Shown here piece by piece: positions 29,689 to 38,487 of a stretch of 64,000 nt of DNA; the stretch's first letter is position 1, and the number at the start of each line of letters is the position of its first letter. This DNA is from a gamma proteobacterium symbiont of Ctena orbiculata. GTDB taxonomy: Bacteria; Pseudomonadota; Gammaproteobacteria; Chromatiales; Chromatiaceae. The notes below the pieces were generated by a model. It was given only the letters and a program-made list of their open reading frames with translations. It was not told where the DNA came from and ran no database searches. The DNA lies in contig QBVC01000009.1 of the NCBI GenBank assembly GCA_003058495.1, positions 1-64,000 on the forward strand, written 5' to 3'. A program made the position numbers and the translations under genes.

Positions 29689-30138
29689 TTAAGCTTCCGG
29701 TACGATGGTCAGTTTGATCGTGGCGTTGACATCGGCGTGCAGATGCAGGCCAACCTCATACTCACCCGCGACACGGAACGGACCGTTGGGCAGCAACACC
29801 TCTTTCTTGGCCAGTTCCACACCGCTTTCTGCAGCCGCCTTGGAGATATCCGCGGTACCCACCGAACCGAACAGGCGGCCCTCTTCACCCGCCTTGCAGG
29901 TGATGGAGAGGGCCAGTCCGTCGAGTTTCGCCTTGCGCGCCTCGGCGGCCTGCAGCCTCTCCGCGGCCTCCTTCTCGAGTTCCGCGCGACGTGCCTCGAA
30001 TACCTTCACGTTCTCTTCCGTGGCCGGGACAGCCTTGCCGGAAGGGATCAGAAAATTGCGGCCGTAACCGCTCTTCACATTTACCTTTTCACCCAGATCA
30101 CCCAGGTTATCCACTTTCTGCAATAGAATAATTTCCAT
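29689..30138 (-). CDS. rplI: 50S ribosomal protein L9
   Basis: L9 binds 23S rRNA and extends from the L1 side. The start at 30138 (149 aa) gives the canonical 'MEIILLQKVDNLGDLGE', with aaaggtg upstream; the frame is open to 30162. 'KVNVKSGYGRNFLIPSGKA' and a long central helix precede the C-terminal domain with 'GRLFGSVGTADI'. Confidence 0.98.
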   Translation of the reverse strand: MEIILLQKVDNLGDLGEKVNVKSGYGRNFLIPSGKAVPATEENVKVFEARRAELEKEAAERLQAAEARKAKLDGLALSITCKAGEEGRLFGSVGTADISKAAAESGVELAKKEVLLPNGPFRVAGEYEVGLHLHADVNATIKLTIVPEA

Positions 30139-30207
30139 TGTTATCACCTTTGTATAGGTCAAATCTTAGCTTACAGGGATCTTCCACGAGCAACCTGTAA
30201 TACGCTC

Positions 30208-31119
30208 TTACCCGCTTTGACCCACTTTGAAGCGGGTTCGAAAATCTATCCATACATCCAACAGACCGATGCTGGTCAGAACCACCACCATCTGCGGCAT
30301 GAACACAAACAGCAATAGATAGGTCACTACCAACCAGAGCTGCGCCGATTTCATTCCCTTGAACACCCCGTGGGCAACGGCCAGGCCCTGCAAAAACAGC
30401 ACCCCCAGGACAACCGTACCCAAGCAGCTGAGAATGGCAGGCGCACTCTCGCCCGGCAGCATCAGCAGCAGCATGGCCAAGGCCCCGACAATCCCCACCG
30501 ACCAATGCACACGCAGTCGATGGAACTCCGTGGCAAAACCGCCGGGGTTGTACAACATCGCCTGCCACCAGCGGGCCAGGTAGAGGCTGAACAGCAGCTG
30601 CAGCATGAAAACCACAGCAACCGCGCCGCACATCACCACTGACATCTGCTCGACCAGCTTCAGACTCTGGGCCTGATCCAACAGGCCGGCATCCACAAAA
30701 CGCTCTCCCAGCGGCTGCATATACTGCTGCCAAAATGCAGCAGGGTCGCTCAATACGATGTACTGTATCAATACCACCAGGAGGCCGAATCCAATCGCCG
30801 CCTGGGTTGTGAAGGCCAGCGACCTGGTGTTGCGCAATACCATGCCAAGCATGGCGGTCGGCACCCATAGCACCAGCAGAACGCCAATCGCCATCAATGG
30901 ATTGCTAAAGATCACTCCTGTCAACAGGGCGACGGCCAGGGTCGATAAAAGCAGTGTCTTGATCCCGCCCGAGGCGCCCTGGCGAAGGAATACCAGGCCG
31001 ATGCAGGCGCTGCCGAGAATGCCGATAAACGGGAATATCAGAGACAGCATGGTCAGGCCGGTGGCAGCCATTGCAGACTGGGACGGCCCGCGCATCACAA
31101 AGGATGCCAACGCCTTCAT
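30208..31119 (-). CDS. DUF2232 (YybS-like) membrane protein
   Basis: A 303-residue protein with about eight membrane helices, located between rpsR and rplI as in many proteobacteria. It fits DUF2232 (PF09991). Its function is unknown; the ribosomal-protein setting suggests coexpression rather than a ribosomal role. No soluble domain is evident. Confidence 0.85.
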   Translation of the reverse strand: MKALASFVMRGPSQSAMAATGLTMLSLIFPFIGILGSACIGLVFLRQGASGGIKTLLLSTLAVALLTGVIFSNPLMAIGVLLVLWVPTAMLGMVLRNTRSLAFTTQAAIGFGLLVVLIQYIVLSDPAAFWQQYMQPLGERFVDAGLLDQAQSLKLVEQMSVVMCGAVAVVFMLQLLFSLYLARWWQAMLYNPGGFATEFHRLRVHWSVGIVGALAMLLLMLPGESAPAILSCLGTVVLGVLFLQGLAVAHGVFKGMKSAQLWLVVTYLLLFVFMPQMVVVLTSIGLLDVWIDFRTRFKVGQSG

Positions 31120-31151
31120 GCTCTGCTACTCCGCTAGGTATCTGTCCCCTC

Positions 31152-31376
31152 TTAGTGCTGATCCGTATACGGCAGCAATGCCAAGTAACGCGCCCGCTTG
31201 ATCGCGGTGGCAAGCTGGCGTTGATACTTTGCCTTGGTACCGGTTATCCGGCTCGGTACGATCTTACCGCTCTCGCTGATATAGGCCTTGAGAAGATTCA
31301 AATCTTTGTAATCGATCTCGTTGATGCCTTCCGCGGTAAAGCGGCAATATTTCTTACGTCGGAAAAAACGCGCCAT
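31152..31376 (-). CDS. rpsR: 30S ribosomal protein S18
   Basis: A 74-residue S18 with '[20 protein letters not shown]' and '[20 protein letters not shown]', both near-universal. The N-terminal '[17 protein letters not shown]' keeps the bacterial form. S18 pairs with S6 on the platform of the small subunit, and rpsF lies just upstream. Confidence 0.98.
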   Translation of the reverse strand: MARFFRRKKYCRFTAEGINEIDYKDLNLLKAYISESGKIVPSRITGTKAKYQRQLATAIKRARYLALLPYTDQH

Positions 31377-31401
31377 TTATAGTTACCTCTCAATCCACCC
31401 G

Positions 31402-31842
31402 TTAATCTTCGCTCGAGGATTCGGCCTCTTCAGCAAGCTCGCTGTCACCCTCGCCTTGCCCATCTCCCTGATCGATATCATCATCGCGGCCACGCATCGA
31501 TGAGCTATCTCTCTCCTCCTCTTCCTGGGACTTTGCCAGTTGAGAGACGTCGACGATAGCCTCGTCACGGCGGATGATCAGGTTGCGAATGACGGCATCG
31601 TTGAAACGAAAGGCGCTCTCCAGCTCGGAGAGTGCCTCAGCATCGCACTCGATGTTCATCAGCACATAGTGCGCCTTGTGGATCTTGTTGATGGGATAGG
31701 CCAGCTGACGGCGGCCCCAATCTTCCAGACGGTGGATCGAACCACCCTTGGTTTCGATACCCGATCGATAGCGCTCGATCATAGCGGGTACCTGTTCACT
31801 CTGATCCGGATGGACCAGGAACACGACTTCGTAGTGCCTCAT
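31402..31842 (-). CDS. rpsF: 30S ribosomal protein S6
   Basis: The start at 31842 (146 aa) has gaaaggagag before it and yields the canonical '[19 protein letters not shown]'. '[19 protein letters not shown]' and '[19 protein letters not shown]' follow. The C-terminal tail after about residue 100 is long and highly acidic (many D/E/S), longer than in many species; E. coli S6 has a glutamate tail added by RimK. Confidence 0.97.
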   Translation of the reverse strand: MRHYEVVFLVHPDQSEQVPAMIERYRSGIETKGGSIHRLEDWGRRQLAYPINKIHKAHYVLMNIECDAEALSELESAFRFNDAVIRNLIIRRDEAIVDVSQLAKSQEEEERDSSSMRGRDDDIDQGDGQGEGDSELAEEAESSSED

Positions 31843-31975
31843 TGTCTCTCCTTTCGGGTTTGGCAGCCTTCCGCAGCGGCGGTAAGGCAAGGAGTGATGC
31901 CCGGTCCACTCGTGAGCGGGTCCTTGGGACCTCGGCCACGGCAGTCGGGCACCGGGAAGCGGCGGATTCTACCGA
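31843..31975 (-). promoter_or_regulatory. Candidate S6:S18 leader in the rpsF 5' region
   Basis: The minus-strand transcript can form an 8-bp stem (31953-31946 with 31903-31896) enclosing smaller hairpins, including ggtcc/ggacc. Leaders bound by the S6:S18 complex are known upstream of rpsF in many bacteria. I could not verify the CCG-bulge consensus in detail, so this is a candidate only. Confidence 0.35.
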
Positions 31976-32052
31976 TTTGAGGGGAAATCTGCAACTTGTG
32001 GGGCACTGCAGCCGTACCGGGACCGGCAGTTACTCAGTTATTGAACCTATTC

Positions 32053-32114
32053 AGGTGGGGCAGGGCCCCACCCTACGCCCTGTCAGACTGGGTAGGTGGG
32101 GCCCTGCCCCACCT
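32053..32114. repeat. Inverted repeat aggtggggcagggccccacc
   Basis: Arms of about 23 nt (32053-32076 and 32092-32114) are almost perfectly complementary, with a 15-nt spacer. Each arm also contains its own small palindrome. It resembles a REP-type element. Confidence 0.65.
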
Positions 32115-32185
32115 TAAGGCACTGGAAACCAATGAAAATCTATAACAAAAGATTTGAGATCTAAATAATCTGTCCGCCTGTAAGC

Positions 32186-32301
32186 GTAGGGTGCGGATCG
32201 CCGCGCCCGAAGGAAGTGCCCTTGGGGTGCACCAATAGACAAGGATAATTACGCCACCCAAGTGTCCAGAGGGTTAAACGGTGCGACAAGCCGCACCCTA
32301 C
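32186..32301. repeat. 116-bp element with 11-bp terminal inverted repeats
   Basis: Ends are gtagggtgcgg and ccgcaccctac, perfect inverted repeats. An internal 26-nt stretch (about 32211-32236) recurs in inverted orientation at about 51862-51887 with about three mismatches. It encodes nothing evident and looks like a miniature mobile or REP/BIME-type element. Confidence 0.6.
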
Positions 32302-32322
32302 AGGGAGGTCTTAAGAAACAGT

Positions 32323-33072
32323 TTAGAAATCTGCCTGCAGACCGAAGAATGCGCCGTCGAAGTCCCAATCGGTATAGATATCATCCAGGTCTTCGAGCTC
32401 CAGGGAGATGCGGTGGTAGCCACCCTTGACACTGATATCGACGGCCAGGCTCTCAACCAGCTTGAAGGCAACACCGGCGGTGTAGTCCTGCAGGGTATGG
32501 TCGCCCACGCTCAACAGGCTCAGGTCGCCAAAGAACCAGAGGCGCGTGGCGGGAACGCCCACCTTGAGCGCGCCATGAAACATGGGCACATAGCCGTCGA
32601 AGCTCTCGCTGGCGCGCAAACCGCTGCTCTCCACCTCGATGTCGCCATCGAGATATTTGAGATTCAGCCCCAGATCGAATGAAACGGTATCGTTGTCGAA
32701 AATCTCGTAATAGAAGATGAAATCGGTGTTCTGCACCTCGAAATCCACATTGACATCGAGTCCGGCGGGAAAATCGACATCGGAAAAGTCGAAGTCGGCG
32801 GCCAGGTTCTGATCGCCGGATGAGCTGAGATCGTTGGTCCTGATCTTCAGGTTTGGCACCACCGGCAGCGGATGCTCGAGGGCGAGGGTCAGGATTGAGT
32901 GACGCTCGCTGCCGAGATCGAAGGATTGCATGTCACTGCTGTCGGCGAGGGAGCCGGATGAATCCATGTTCCAGGAATCGACGTCCGCGGTCAGCCCAAG
33001 CAGGGTATCGGCGTGGGCCGGCATGCCCATCAAACCAGTCACCAGGGTCATACATGCTAGCTTTCTGATCAC
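32323..33072 (-). CDS. TIGR04219-type outer-membrane beta-barrel protein
   Basis: A 249-residue protein starting at GTG after aaggag, with a signal peptide (about 1-21, ending AHA). The remainder is built of alternating amphipathic strands ('DFIFYYEIFDNDTVSFDLGL', 'GYHRISLELEDLDD') and ends in a terminal Phe ('FFGLQADF'), the usual BAM recognition signal. It fits the TIGR04219 family of small gammaproteobacterial outer-membrane proteins of unknown function. Confidence 0.8.
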   Translation of the reverse strand: MIRKLACMTLVTGLMGMPAHADTLLGLTADVDSWNMDSSGSLADSSDMQSFDLGSERHSILTLALEHPLPVVPNLKIRTNDLSSSGDQNLAADFDFSDVDFPAGLDVNVDFEVQNTDFIFYYEIFDNDTVSFDLGLNLKYLDGDIEVESSGLRASESFDGYVPMFHGALKVGVPATRLWFFGDLSLLSVGDHTLQDYTAGVAFKLVESLAVDISVKGGYHRISLELEDLDDIYTDWDFDGAFFGLQADF

Positions 33073-33134
33073 AATAATCTCCTTAACTTAGCGCCTGCCG
33101 GCAACCCGTTCGATTCATTCATCCATGAATGGCT

Positions 33135-33881
33135 TCAGACGTTACCACGCTGTCGAACCGCTTCATAGAGAGTGACGCCACAGGCTACCGAAACATTGAG
33201 GCTCTCCACACTTCCCGCCATTGGCAGCTTTACCAACAGGTCGCACTGCTCCCTGGTGAGCCGTCTCAATCCCTTGCCTTCACCCCCCATGACAATCGCC
33301 AAGGGACCGCGCAGATCCACTTCATAGAGCGACTGCGCCGCCTCTCCCGCGGTGCCTATGAGCCAGACTCCCTCCCCTTTCAGCCACTTCAGGGTGCGGG
33401 CCAGATTGGTGACCTGGATGAAGGGGACCGTCTCCGCCGCTCCACTCGCCACCTTCCTGACCGTTGACGTCAACGCCACCGATCGATCCCTGGGGGCGAT
33501 GACCGCCTGCACGCCTGCGCCGTCCGCACTCCTCAGGCATGCACCCAGATTGTGCGGATCCTGCACCCCATCAAGTATCAGGAGAAAGGGCGGTGCCTCG
33601 AGGCGTCTCAACTGGGCCTTCAGATAGGGCTCATCCTGGGTCTGCCGCTGTCTGATACATAGCGCAACACCCTGATGATTCCCGCCGCGAAACCGCTCAT
33701 CCAGCACCCTGCCCGGAATCTGTTGCCATGGGATACCGGCTTTTTCGGCAAGATCGAGGATCTCTTTAATTCGGCCGTCCCGCCGATTGGCGTCGAACAG
33801 CAACTCCTCCGCGTCCCCCTGCCGCCGGAGCGCCGATTTCACCGCATGCAGGCCAAGCACCCATGCATGAGTATCGGACAT
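33135..33881 (-). CDS. rlmB: 23S rRNA (guanosine-2'-O-)-methyltransferase RlmB
   Basis: A SPOUT-fold enzyme that methylates the ribose of Gm2251 in the peptidyl transferase P-loop. The N-terminal L30e-like domain begins 'WVLGLHAVKSAL'. SPOUT motifs are 'ILDGVQDPHNLGACLRSADG', 'IVMGGEGKGLRRLT' and 'KLPMAGSVESLNVSVACGV'. Length 248 is usual. Its ATG overlaps the rnr stop (TGATG). Confidence 0.97.
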   Translation of the reverse strand: MSDTHAWVLGLHAVKSALRRQGDAEELLFDANRRDGRIKEILDLAEKAGIPWQQIPGRVLDERFRGGNHQGVALCIRQRQTQDEPYLKAQLRRLEAPPFLLILDGVQDPHNLGACLRSADGAGVQAVIAPRDRSVALTSTVRKVASGAAETVPFIQVTNLARTLKWLKGEGVWLIGTAGEAAQSLYEVDLRGPLAIVMGGEGKGLRRLTREQCDLLVKLPMAGSVESLNVSVACGVTLYEAVRQRGNV

Positions 33882-36253
33882 CAGGCCCTCTTCAAGCCGG
33901 ATTTTGCTCCCTTGCCCCGCGCCTTCTTCTTGGCCGTCTTTTTGGTGATCTTCTTTTTGGCCTTCTTGGCTGATTTCTTCGCTGCCTTGTTGGCCTTTTC
34001 GGCTTTCGAAGCGCTGGAACCGCCGGCCGCACGGTGGGTTTTTCTCCGCTTGGCGGCTTTATGCTCCGCTTCCTTGGCCGGAACAAAATCGATCTTGCGG
34101 TCATCGAGATTGACCTTGGCCACCACAATGGTCAGGGGATCGCCCAGCCGCAGCACCCTGCCGGTACGCTCACCGGTAAGGCGATGTCCCACCGGATCGT
34201 AGTGATAGTAGTCGTTGACCAGTGCGGAGATATGCACCAGTCCGTCCACATAGATCTCATCGAGTTCGACAAATACCCCGAATGAGTTGACGCTGGTGAT
34301 TATGCCGTTGAAGGTCTCACCAACCTTATCCTGCATATATTCACACTTCAGCCAATCAAGGGCGTCCCGGGTCGCCTCGTCCGCTTTCCTCTCGGTGCTT
34401 GAACAGTGCTCCCCCAAGGCCTGCAATTCCGCCTTGGTGTAGTCGAAATCGTCCGCGCTGCCACGGTTCAGGGCATGCTTTATGGCGCGATGGACGATCA
34501 GGTCGGGATAGCGTCTGATCGGCGAAGTGAAATGGGTATAGGCCGCATAGGAGAGGCCGAAATGGCCCACATTGTCGGAACTGTAGAGCGCCTGCGAGAG
34601 CGACCGAAGGAGCACGGTCTGGATCAGGTGCCTGTCGGCCCGCTGCTTGATCTGCTCGAGCAGGATCGCATAGTCGGCGGCCCGGGGCTTTTTGCCGCCG
34701 GGCAGGCTGAGTCCCAGCTCTCCCAGAAACTCCCTCAGATCGGTCAGCTTCTCATCCGCCGGTCCTTCGTGGATACGATAGAGCGCGGGTTGCTTTTTGC
34801 GCAGCAGATAGCCCGCCGCGGCGACGTTCGCCGCCAGCATGCACTCCTCGATGATGCGATGGGCATCGTTCCTCTCCACGGGTACGATACGCTCCACCCG
34901 TTTCATCTCGTTGAATTCTATCCGTGTCTCAGTGGTGTCGAAATCGATGGCGCCGCGGATTGAGCGCTGTTCGAGCAGCAGCTGGTAGAGTTGATTGAGG
35001 TGGTGCAGATGGGGCAGCAGTCCCGCGTGCCGCCGACATAAATCGGGATCGCCCTCGAGCATCGCCGCCACATCGTCGTAGACCAGCCTTGCATGAGACC
35101 GCATCACCGCGGGGAAAAACTTCGATCTCGTCACCTTGCCGCTGTTGTTGATGTAGAGTTCGCAGGTCATGCAGAGCCGGTCGACCTGGGGATTGATGGA
35201 GCAGAGGCCGTTGGAGAGCAGCTCCGGAAGCATCGGCACCACCCGGTCGGGAAAATAGACCGAGTTGCCCCTGATCCGCGCCTCGTTGTCCAGCGCGGTG
35301 CCGGGTTGCACATAGTGGGAGACATCGGCGATACAGACCAGCAGACGCCAACCCTTCGGCTTGGGTTCGCAGAACACCGCATCGTCGAAATCCCTGGCAT
35401 CCGCGCCATCGATGGTCACCAGCGGCAGATGTCGCAGATCGACCCGCCCCTCCTTATCCGCTTCGGCCACCTCGGTTGAGATCGTCTTGATCTGCTGATC
35501 CACCTCACCGGGCCAGTCCACCGGAATGCTGTGGGTGCGAATGGCGATGTCGGTCTCCATGCCCGGCCCCAGGTGATCGCCCAGGACCTCGATGATGCGG
35601 CCGATGGGCGGGGTGCGCACGGTGGGTTGATCCAATATCTCGGCAACCACCATCTGCCCCTGTTTCGCTTTACCGATCTCGCTGCTAGGAATGACCACAT
35701 CCTTGCTGAGACGTCTGGAGTCAGGGACCACAAAACCCACGCCCGTCTCCATGTAGAGGCGCCCGGCAACGGTACGGGTGTTACGCTCCAACACCTCCAC
35801 CACCGCCCCCTCCAGGCGGTTGCGGCGATCCAGACCGGTCACCCTCACCACCGCCCGGTCGTCGTGAAACACGGAGCGCATCTCCTTGAAGGAGAGATAG
35901 AGGTCGTCGCCGCCGTCGTCGGGCCTGAGGAAACCGAAGCCGTCCGCATGGCCGATGACGCGTCCGACGATCAGGTCGCGCTTGTTGACCAGGCAGAAAT
36001 TGTCGTTTCGGTTGCAGACCAGCTGCCCGTCCCGCTGCATCGCGCGCAGGCGTCGGCGCAGCGCCTCCTGCTGCTCATCCGATGCGAGTTCCAGACGCTC
36101 CGCAAGGCTGTACATATCCATCGGGACACCCTCGCGTTCCAGGGTATCCATGATGAACTCGCGACTCGGGATGGGATTCTGATATTTTCGCGCCTCCCGT
36201 GCTTGATGCGGATCCCTCCCGGCAGACCGTCTGCCCTTATTCTTCTTTGCCAC
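33881..36253 (-). CDS. rnr: Ribonuclease R
   Basis: A 790-residue 3'-5' exoribonuclease able to degrade structured RNA. Order: an N-terminal HTH, cold-shock domains, the RNB domain with catalytic 'IDGADARDFDDAVFCEPK', then the S1 domain ('EYMQDKVGETFNGIITSVN') and a Lys/Ala/Arg-rich tail from about residue 725. The start is GTG at 36253. The basic tail is a known feature of RNase R. It is cotranscribed with rlmB. Confidence 0.97.
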   Translation of the reverse strand: MAKKNKGRRSAGRDPHQAREARKYQNPIPSREFIMDTLEREGVPMDMYSLAERLELASDEQQEALRRRLRAMQRDGQLVCNRNDNFCLVNKRDLIVGRVIGHADGFGFLRPDDGGDDLYLSFKEMRSVFHDDRAVVRVTGLDRRNRLEGAVVEVLERNTRTVAGRLYMETGVGFVVPDSRRLSKDVVIPSSEIGKAKQGQMVVAEILDQPTVRTPPIGRIIEVLGDHLGPGMETDIAIRTHSIPVDWPGEVDQQIKTISTEVAEADKEGRVDLRHLPLVTIDGADARDFDDAVFCEPKPKGWRLLVCIADVSHYVQPGTALDNEARIRGNSVYFPDRVVPMLPELLSNGLCSINPQVDRLCMTCELYINNSGKVTRSKFFPAVMRSHARLVYDDVAAMLEGDPDLCRRHAGLLPHLHHLNQLYQLLLEQRSIRGAIDFDTTETRIEFNEMKRVERIVPVERNDAHRIIEECMLAANVAAAGYLLRKKQPALYRIHEGPADEKLTDLREFLGELGLSLPGGKKPRAADYAILLEQIKQRADRHLIQTVLLRSLSQALYSSDNVGHFGLSYAAYTHFTSPIRRYPDLIVHRAIKHALNRGSADDFDYTKAELQALGEHCSSTERKADEATRDALDWLKCEYMQDKVGETFNGIITSVNSFGVFVELDEIYVDGLVHISALVNDYYHYDPVGHRLTGERTGRVLRLGDPLTIVVAKVNLDDRKIDFVPAKEAEHKAAKRRKTHRAAGGSSASKAEKANKAAKKSAKKAKKKITKKTAKKKARGKGAKSGLKRA

Positions 36254-36463
36254 TTTTTTATCTGATCCAATTGCCTAAAAATCCGATTTTAACATTTAAC
36301 CGACTAATACCCCATGACTTATCACAAGTATTGACAGCTGTGATTCACAACAGCCATCACAATATTTTCGACAACAAAAACCAGTCTACTCTGCTCCTCA
36401 TGGGGGTTCTTGATTGCTCCAATCCAGGGTCCATGATGTACCATGCTGGCGAGTACATGATTT

Positions 36464-36492
36464 TTTGCGTTTATTTGCGTTCGTTTGCGGAC
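36464..36492 (-). repeat. Dispersed cgcaaat-rich repeat, copy 6
   Basis: The reverse complement reads gagtccgcaaacgaacgcaa and then ataaacgcaaa. It ends only about 12 nt before the antiporter start codon, and so lies in its leader. Confidence 0.6.
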
Positions 36493-36503
36493 TCAAGAAA
36501 CAA

Positions 36504-38486
36504 ATGAATATACATACCCTGCAGATCATCCTCGTCTTGCTGAGTGTTGCCGTGTTGACGGTTACCCTGTTCAAGCGCCTGCACCTGCCGCCCATACTCG
36601 GCTATCTGATTGTCGGTATCCTGGTGGGCCCGTTCGGCACGGGGGTGATTCCATCCAATGAGGAGACCCGTTTCCTTGCCGAATTCGGGGTCGTGTTTCT
36701 GCTCTTTGCCATCGGCCTGGAGTTCTCCCTGCCGCAGATGATTGCGATGAAGGGCGCCGTGTTCGGCCTCGGTGGCAGTCAGGTCCTGATCACGGGTCTG
36801 ATCATCGGCGGTATCGCCTGGCTGCTTGGGATGGAAGCGGACGCCGCGATCATCACCGGGGCCATCCTGGCCCTCTCCTCCACCGCTATCGTCATCAAGC
36901 AGCTCTCGGAGCAGGTGGAACTGAATAGCGCCCATGGCCGGGTCGGGGTCAGCATCCTGCTGTTTCAGGATCTCGCGGTTATCCCGCTGCTGGTGATCAT
37001 CCCCATCCTCGTCAGCAACAATGAACAGGGCCTGCTGCAGCCGCTCTCCTGGGCGCTGATCAAGGCCGCTGCGGTATTCGCCCTGATCATGGCAGTCGGT
37101 CACTGGGCATTGCGTCCGCTGTTCCACGAAATCGCACGCAGCCGATCCGCGGAGCTGTTTACCCTGACCGTGCTGCTGGTCTCCCTGGCCGCCGCCTGGC
37201 TGACCCATGAGGCCGGCCTCTCCCTCGCCCTCGGCGCCTTCCTCGCCGGCATGATGCTGGGCGAAACCGAATACCGTCATCAGATCGAGGCCGATATACG
37301 CCCTTTCCAGGATGTCCTGCTGGGGCTCTTCTTCATCACCGTGGGTATGCGGGTCGATCTCCTGTCACTCGTTCCCCTGCTGCACTGGGTGCTGCTCCTG
37401 GCCATCGCCTTGATCCTGGTAAAAGCGGGGATCATCCTGCTGCTTGTCAGGCTTTCAGGGCGTCCCCTGGAAACCGCCTTCCGCTCCGGACTGCTGTTGG
37501 CCCAGGGGGGCGAGTTCGGCTTCGTCCTCCTCGACCTCTCGCTGCAATCCTCCCTCATCGCGGGGGAGGCGGGGCAGATTCTGTTTGCCGCCATCATCAT
37601 CAGCATGGCGATCTCGCCGTTTCTGATTCGCTACAACGGCAGACTGGCTGAAAAGATCTGTCATCTGCGCCTACCCGAACAGGACTACGCGCTCACCCAG
37701 GACCTGGAACATGAAGCCGAGGGGATGGACCAGCACGTCATCATCTGCGGCTATGGCCGCATCGGGCAAAACCTCGGCCGGCTGCTGGATCATGAAGGCC
37801 TGTCCTATGTCGCACTCGATCTCGACCCCACCATCGTCCGCGAGGCCCACGAGGCGGGGGAACCGGTCCATTTCGGCGATGCATCCCGCACTGAGATTCT
37901 AATCGCGGCCGGTATCGAGCGTGCCGCGGTGGTCGTGGTCACCCTCGAAGATCACACCACGGCGCTGCGGATTCTCCACCAGATGCAAAAGCTGGCGGCG
38001 GACGTGCCGGTGCTGGTGCGTACCAGGGATGATACCCACCTGGAAGAGCTGGAGGCCGCGGGCGCCGCCGAGGTGATGCCGGAGGCCGTCGAGGCGAGCC
38101 TGATGATGGGGGGACAGCTGCTGCTGTTGCTGAAGGTACCGGGCTCACGGATCTTCAAGATCATGCGCGAGATCCGTGAAAACCACTACAAACTGCTGCG
38201 CGATTTCTATCATGGCGAGGAAGCGATCGACCTCGAGCAGGATGAAGGCTTTCAGGAGCGCCTGCATACCATCACCCTCCCCGAGCGCGCCTTCGCCGTC
38301 GGCCATACCATTGAAGATCTGCATCTATGGGATTGGGATGTCGGCGTGACCGCGGTGCGTCGCGGCGGCATCAGGGGCGAGGCGCCTGCGCCGGAGACGC
38401 GACTGCAGGCGGGCGATGTACTGGTGCTGGCGGGAACCGCGCACCATCTGGAGCACGCGGAGGGGCTGCTGCTCTACGGACGCTAG
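36504..38486 (+). CDS. KefB/KefC-like monovalent cation:proton antiporter (CPA2) with RCK domain
   Basis: The start at 36504 (660 aa) places the first membrane helix right after 'MNIHT'; the ribosome site is weak. The N-terminal CPA2 transporter (about 1-380, 11-13 helices) has 'PPILGYLIVGILVGP', 'FLLFAIGLEFS' and 'SLALGAFLAGMMLGE'. Then comes a TrkA-N/RCK domain with Rossmann motif 'VIICGYGRIGQNLGRLL' and a C-terminal TrkA-C domain. Related proteins export K+ in response to glutathione adducts or osmotic change. No KefF/KefG gene is adjacent. It ends 1 nt from the lysS stop (convergent). Confidence 0.88.
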   Translation: MNIHTLQIILVLLSVAVLTVTLFKRLHLPPILGYLIVGILVGPFGTGVIPSNEETRFLAEFGVVFLLFAIGLEFSLPQMIAMKGAVFGLGGSQVLITGLIIGGIAWLLGMEADAAIITGAILALSSTAIVIKQLSEQVELNSAHGRVGVSILLFQDLAVIPLLVIIPILVSNNEQGLLQPLSWALIKAAAVFALIMAVGHWALRPLFHEIARSRSAELFTLTVLLVSLAAAWLTHEAGLSLALGAFLAGMMLGETEYRHQIEADIRPFQDVLLGLFFITVGMRVDLLSLVPLLHWVLLLAIALILVKAGIILLLVRLSGRPLETAFRSGLLLAQGGEFGFVLLDLSLQSSLIAGEAGQILFAAIIISMAISPFLIRYNGRLAEKICHLRLPEQDYALTQDLEHEAEGMDQHVIICGYGRIGQNLGRLLDHEGLSYVALDLDPTIVREAHEAGEPVHFGDASRTEILIAAGIERAAVVVVTLEDHTTALRILHQMQKLAADVPVLVRTRDDTHLEELEAAGAAEVMPEAVEASLMMGGQLLLLLKVPGSRIFKIMREIRENHYKLLRDFYHGEEAIDLEQDEGFQERLHTITLPERAFAVGHTIEDLHLWDWDVGVTAVRRGGIRGEAPAPETRLQAGDVLVLAGTAHHLEHAEGLLLYGR

Positions 38487-38487
38487 G

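Larger units (their letters stand above)
31976..32322. other. Repeat-rich intergenic region between rpsF and the outer-membrane gene
   Basis: Contains an inverted repeat at 32053-32114 and a 116-bp element at 32186-32301 (separate entries). No gene is seen. Confidence 0.5.
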
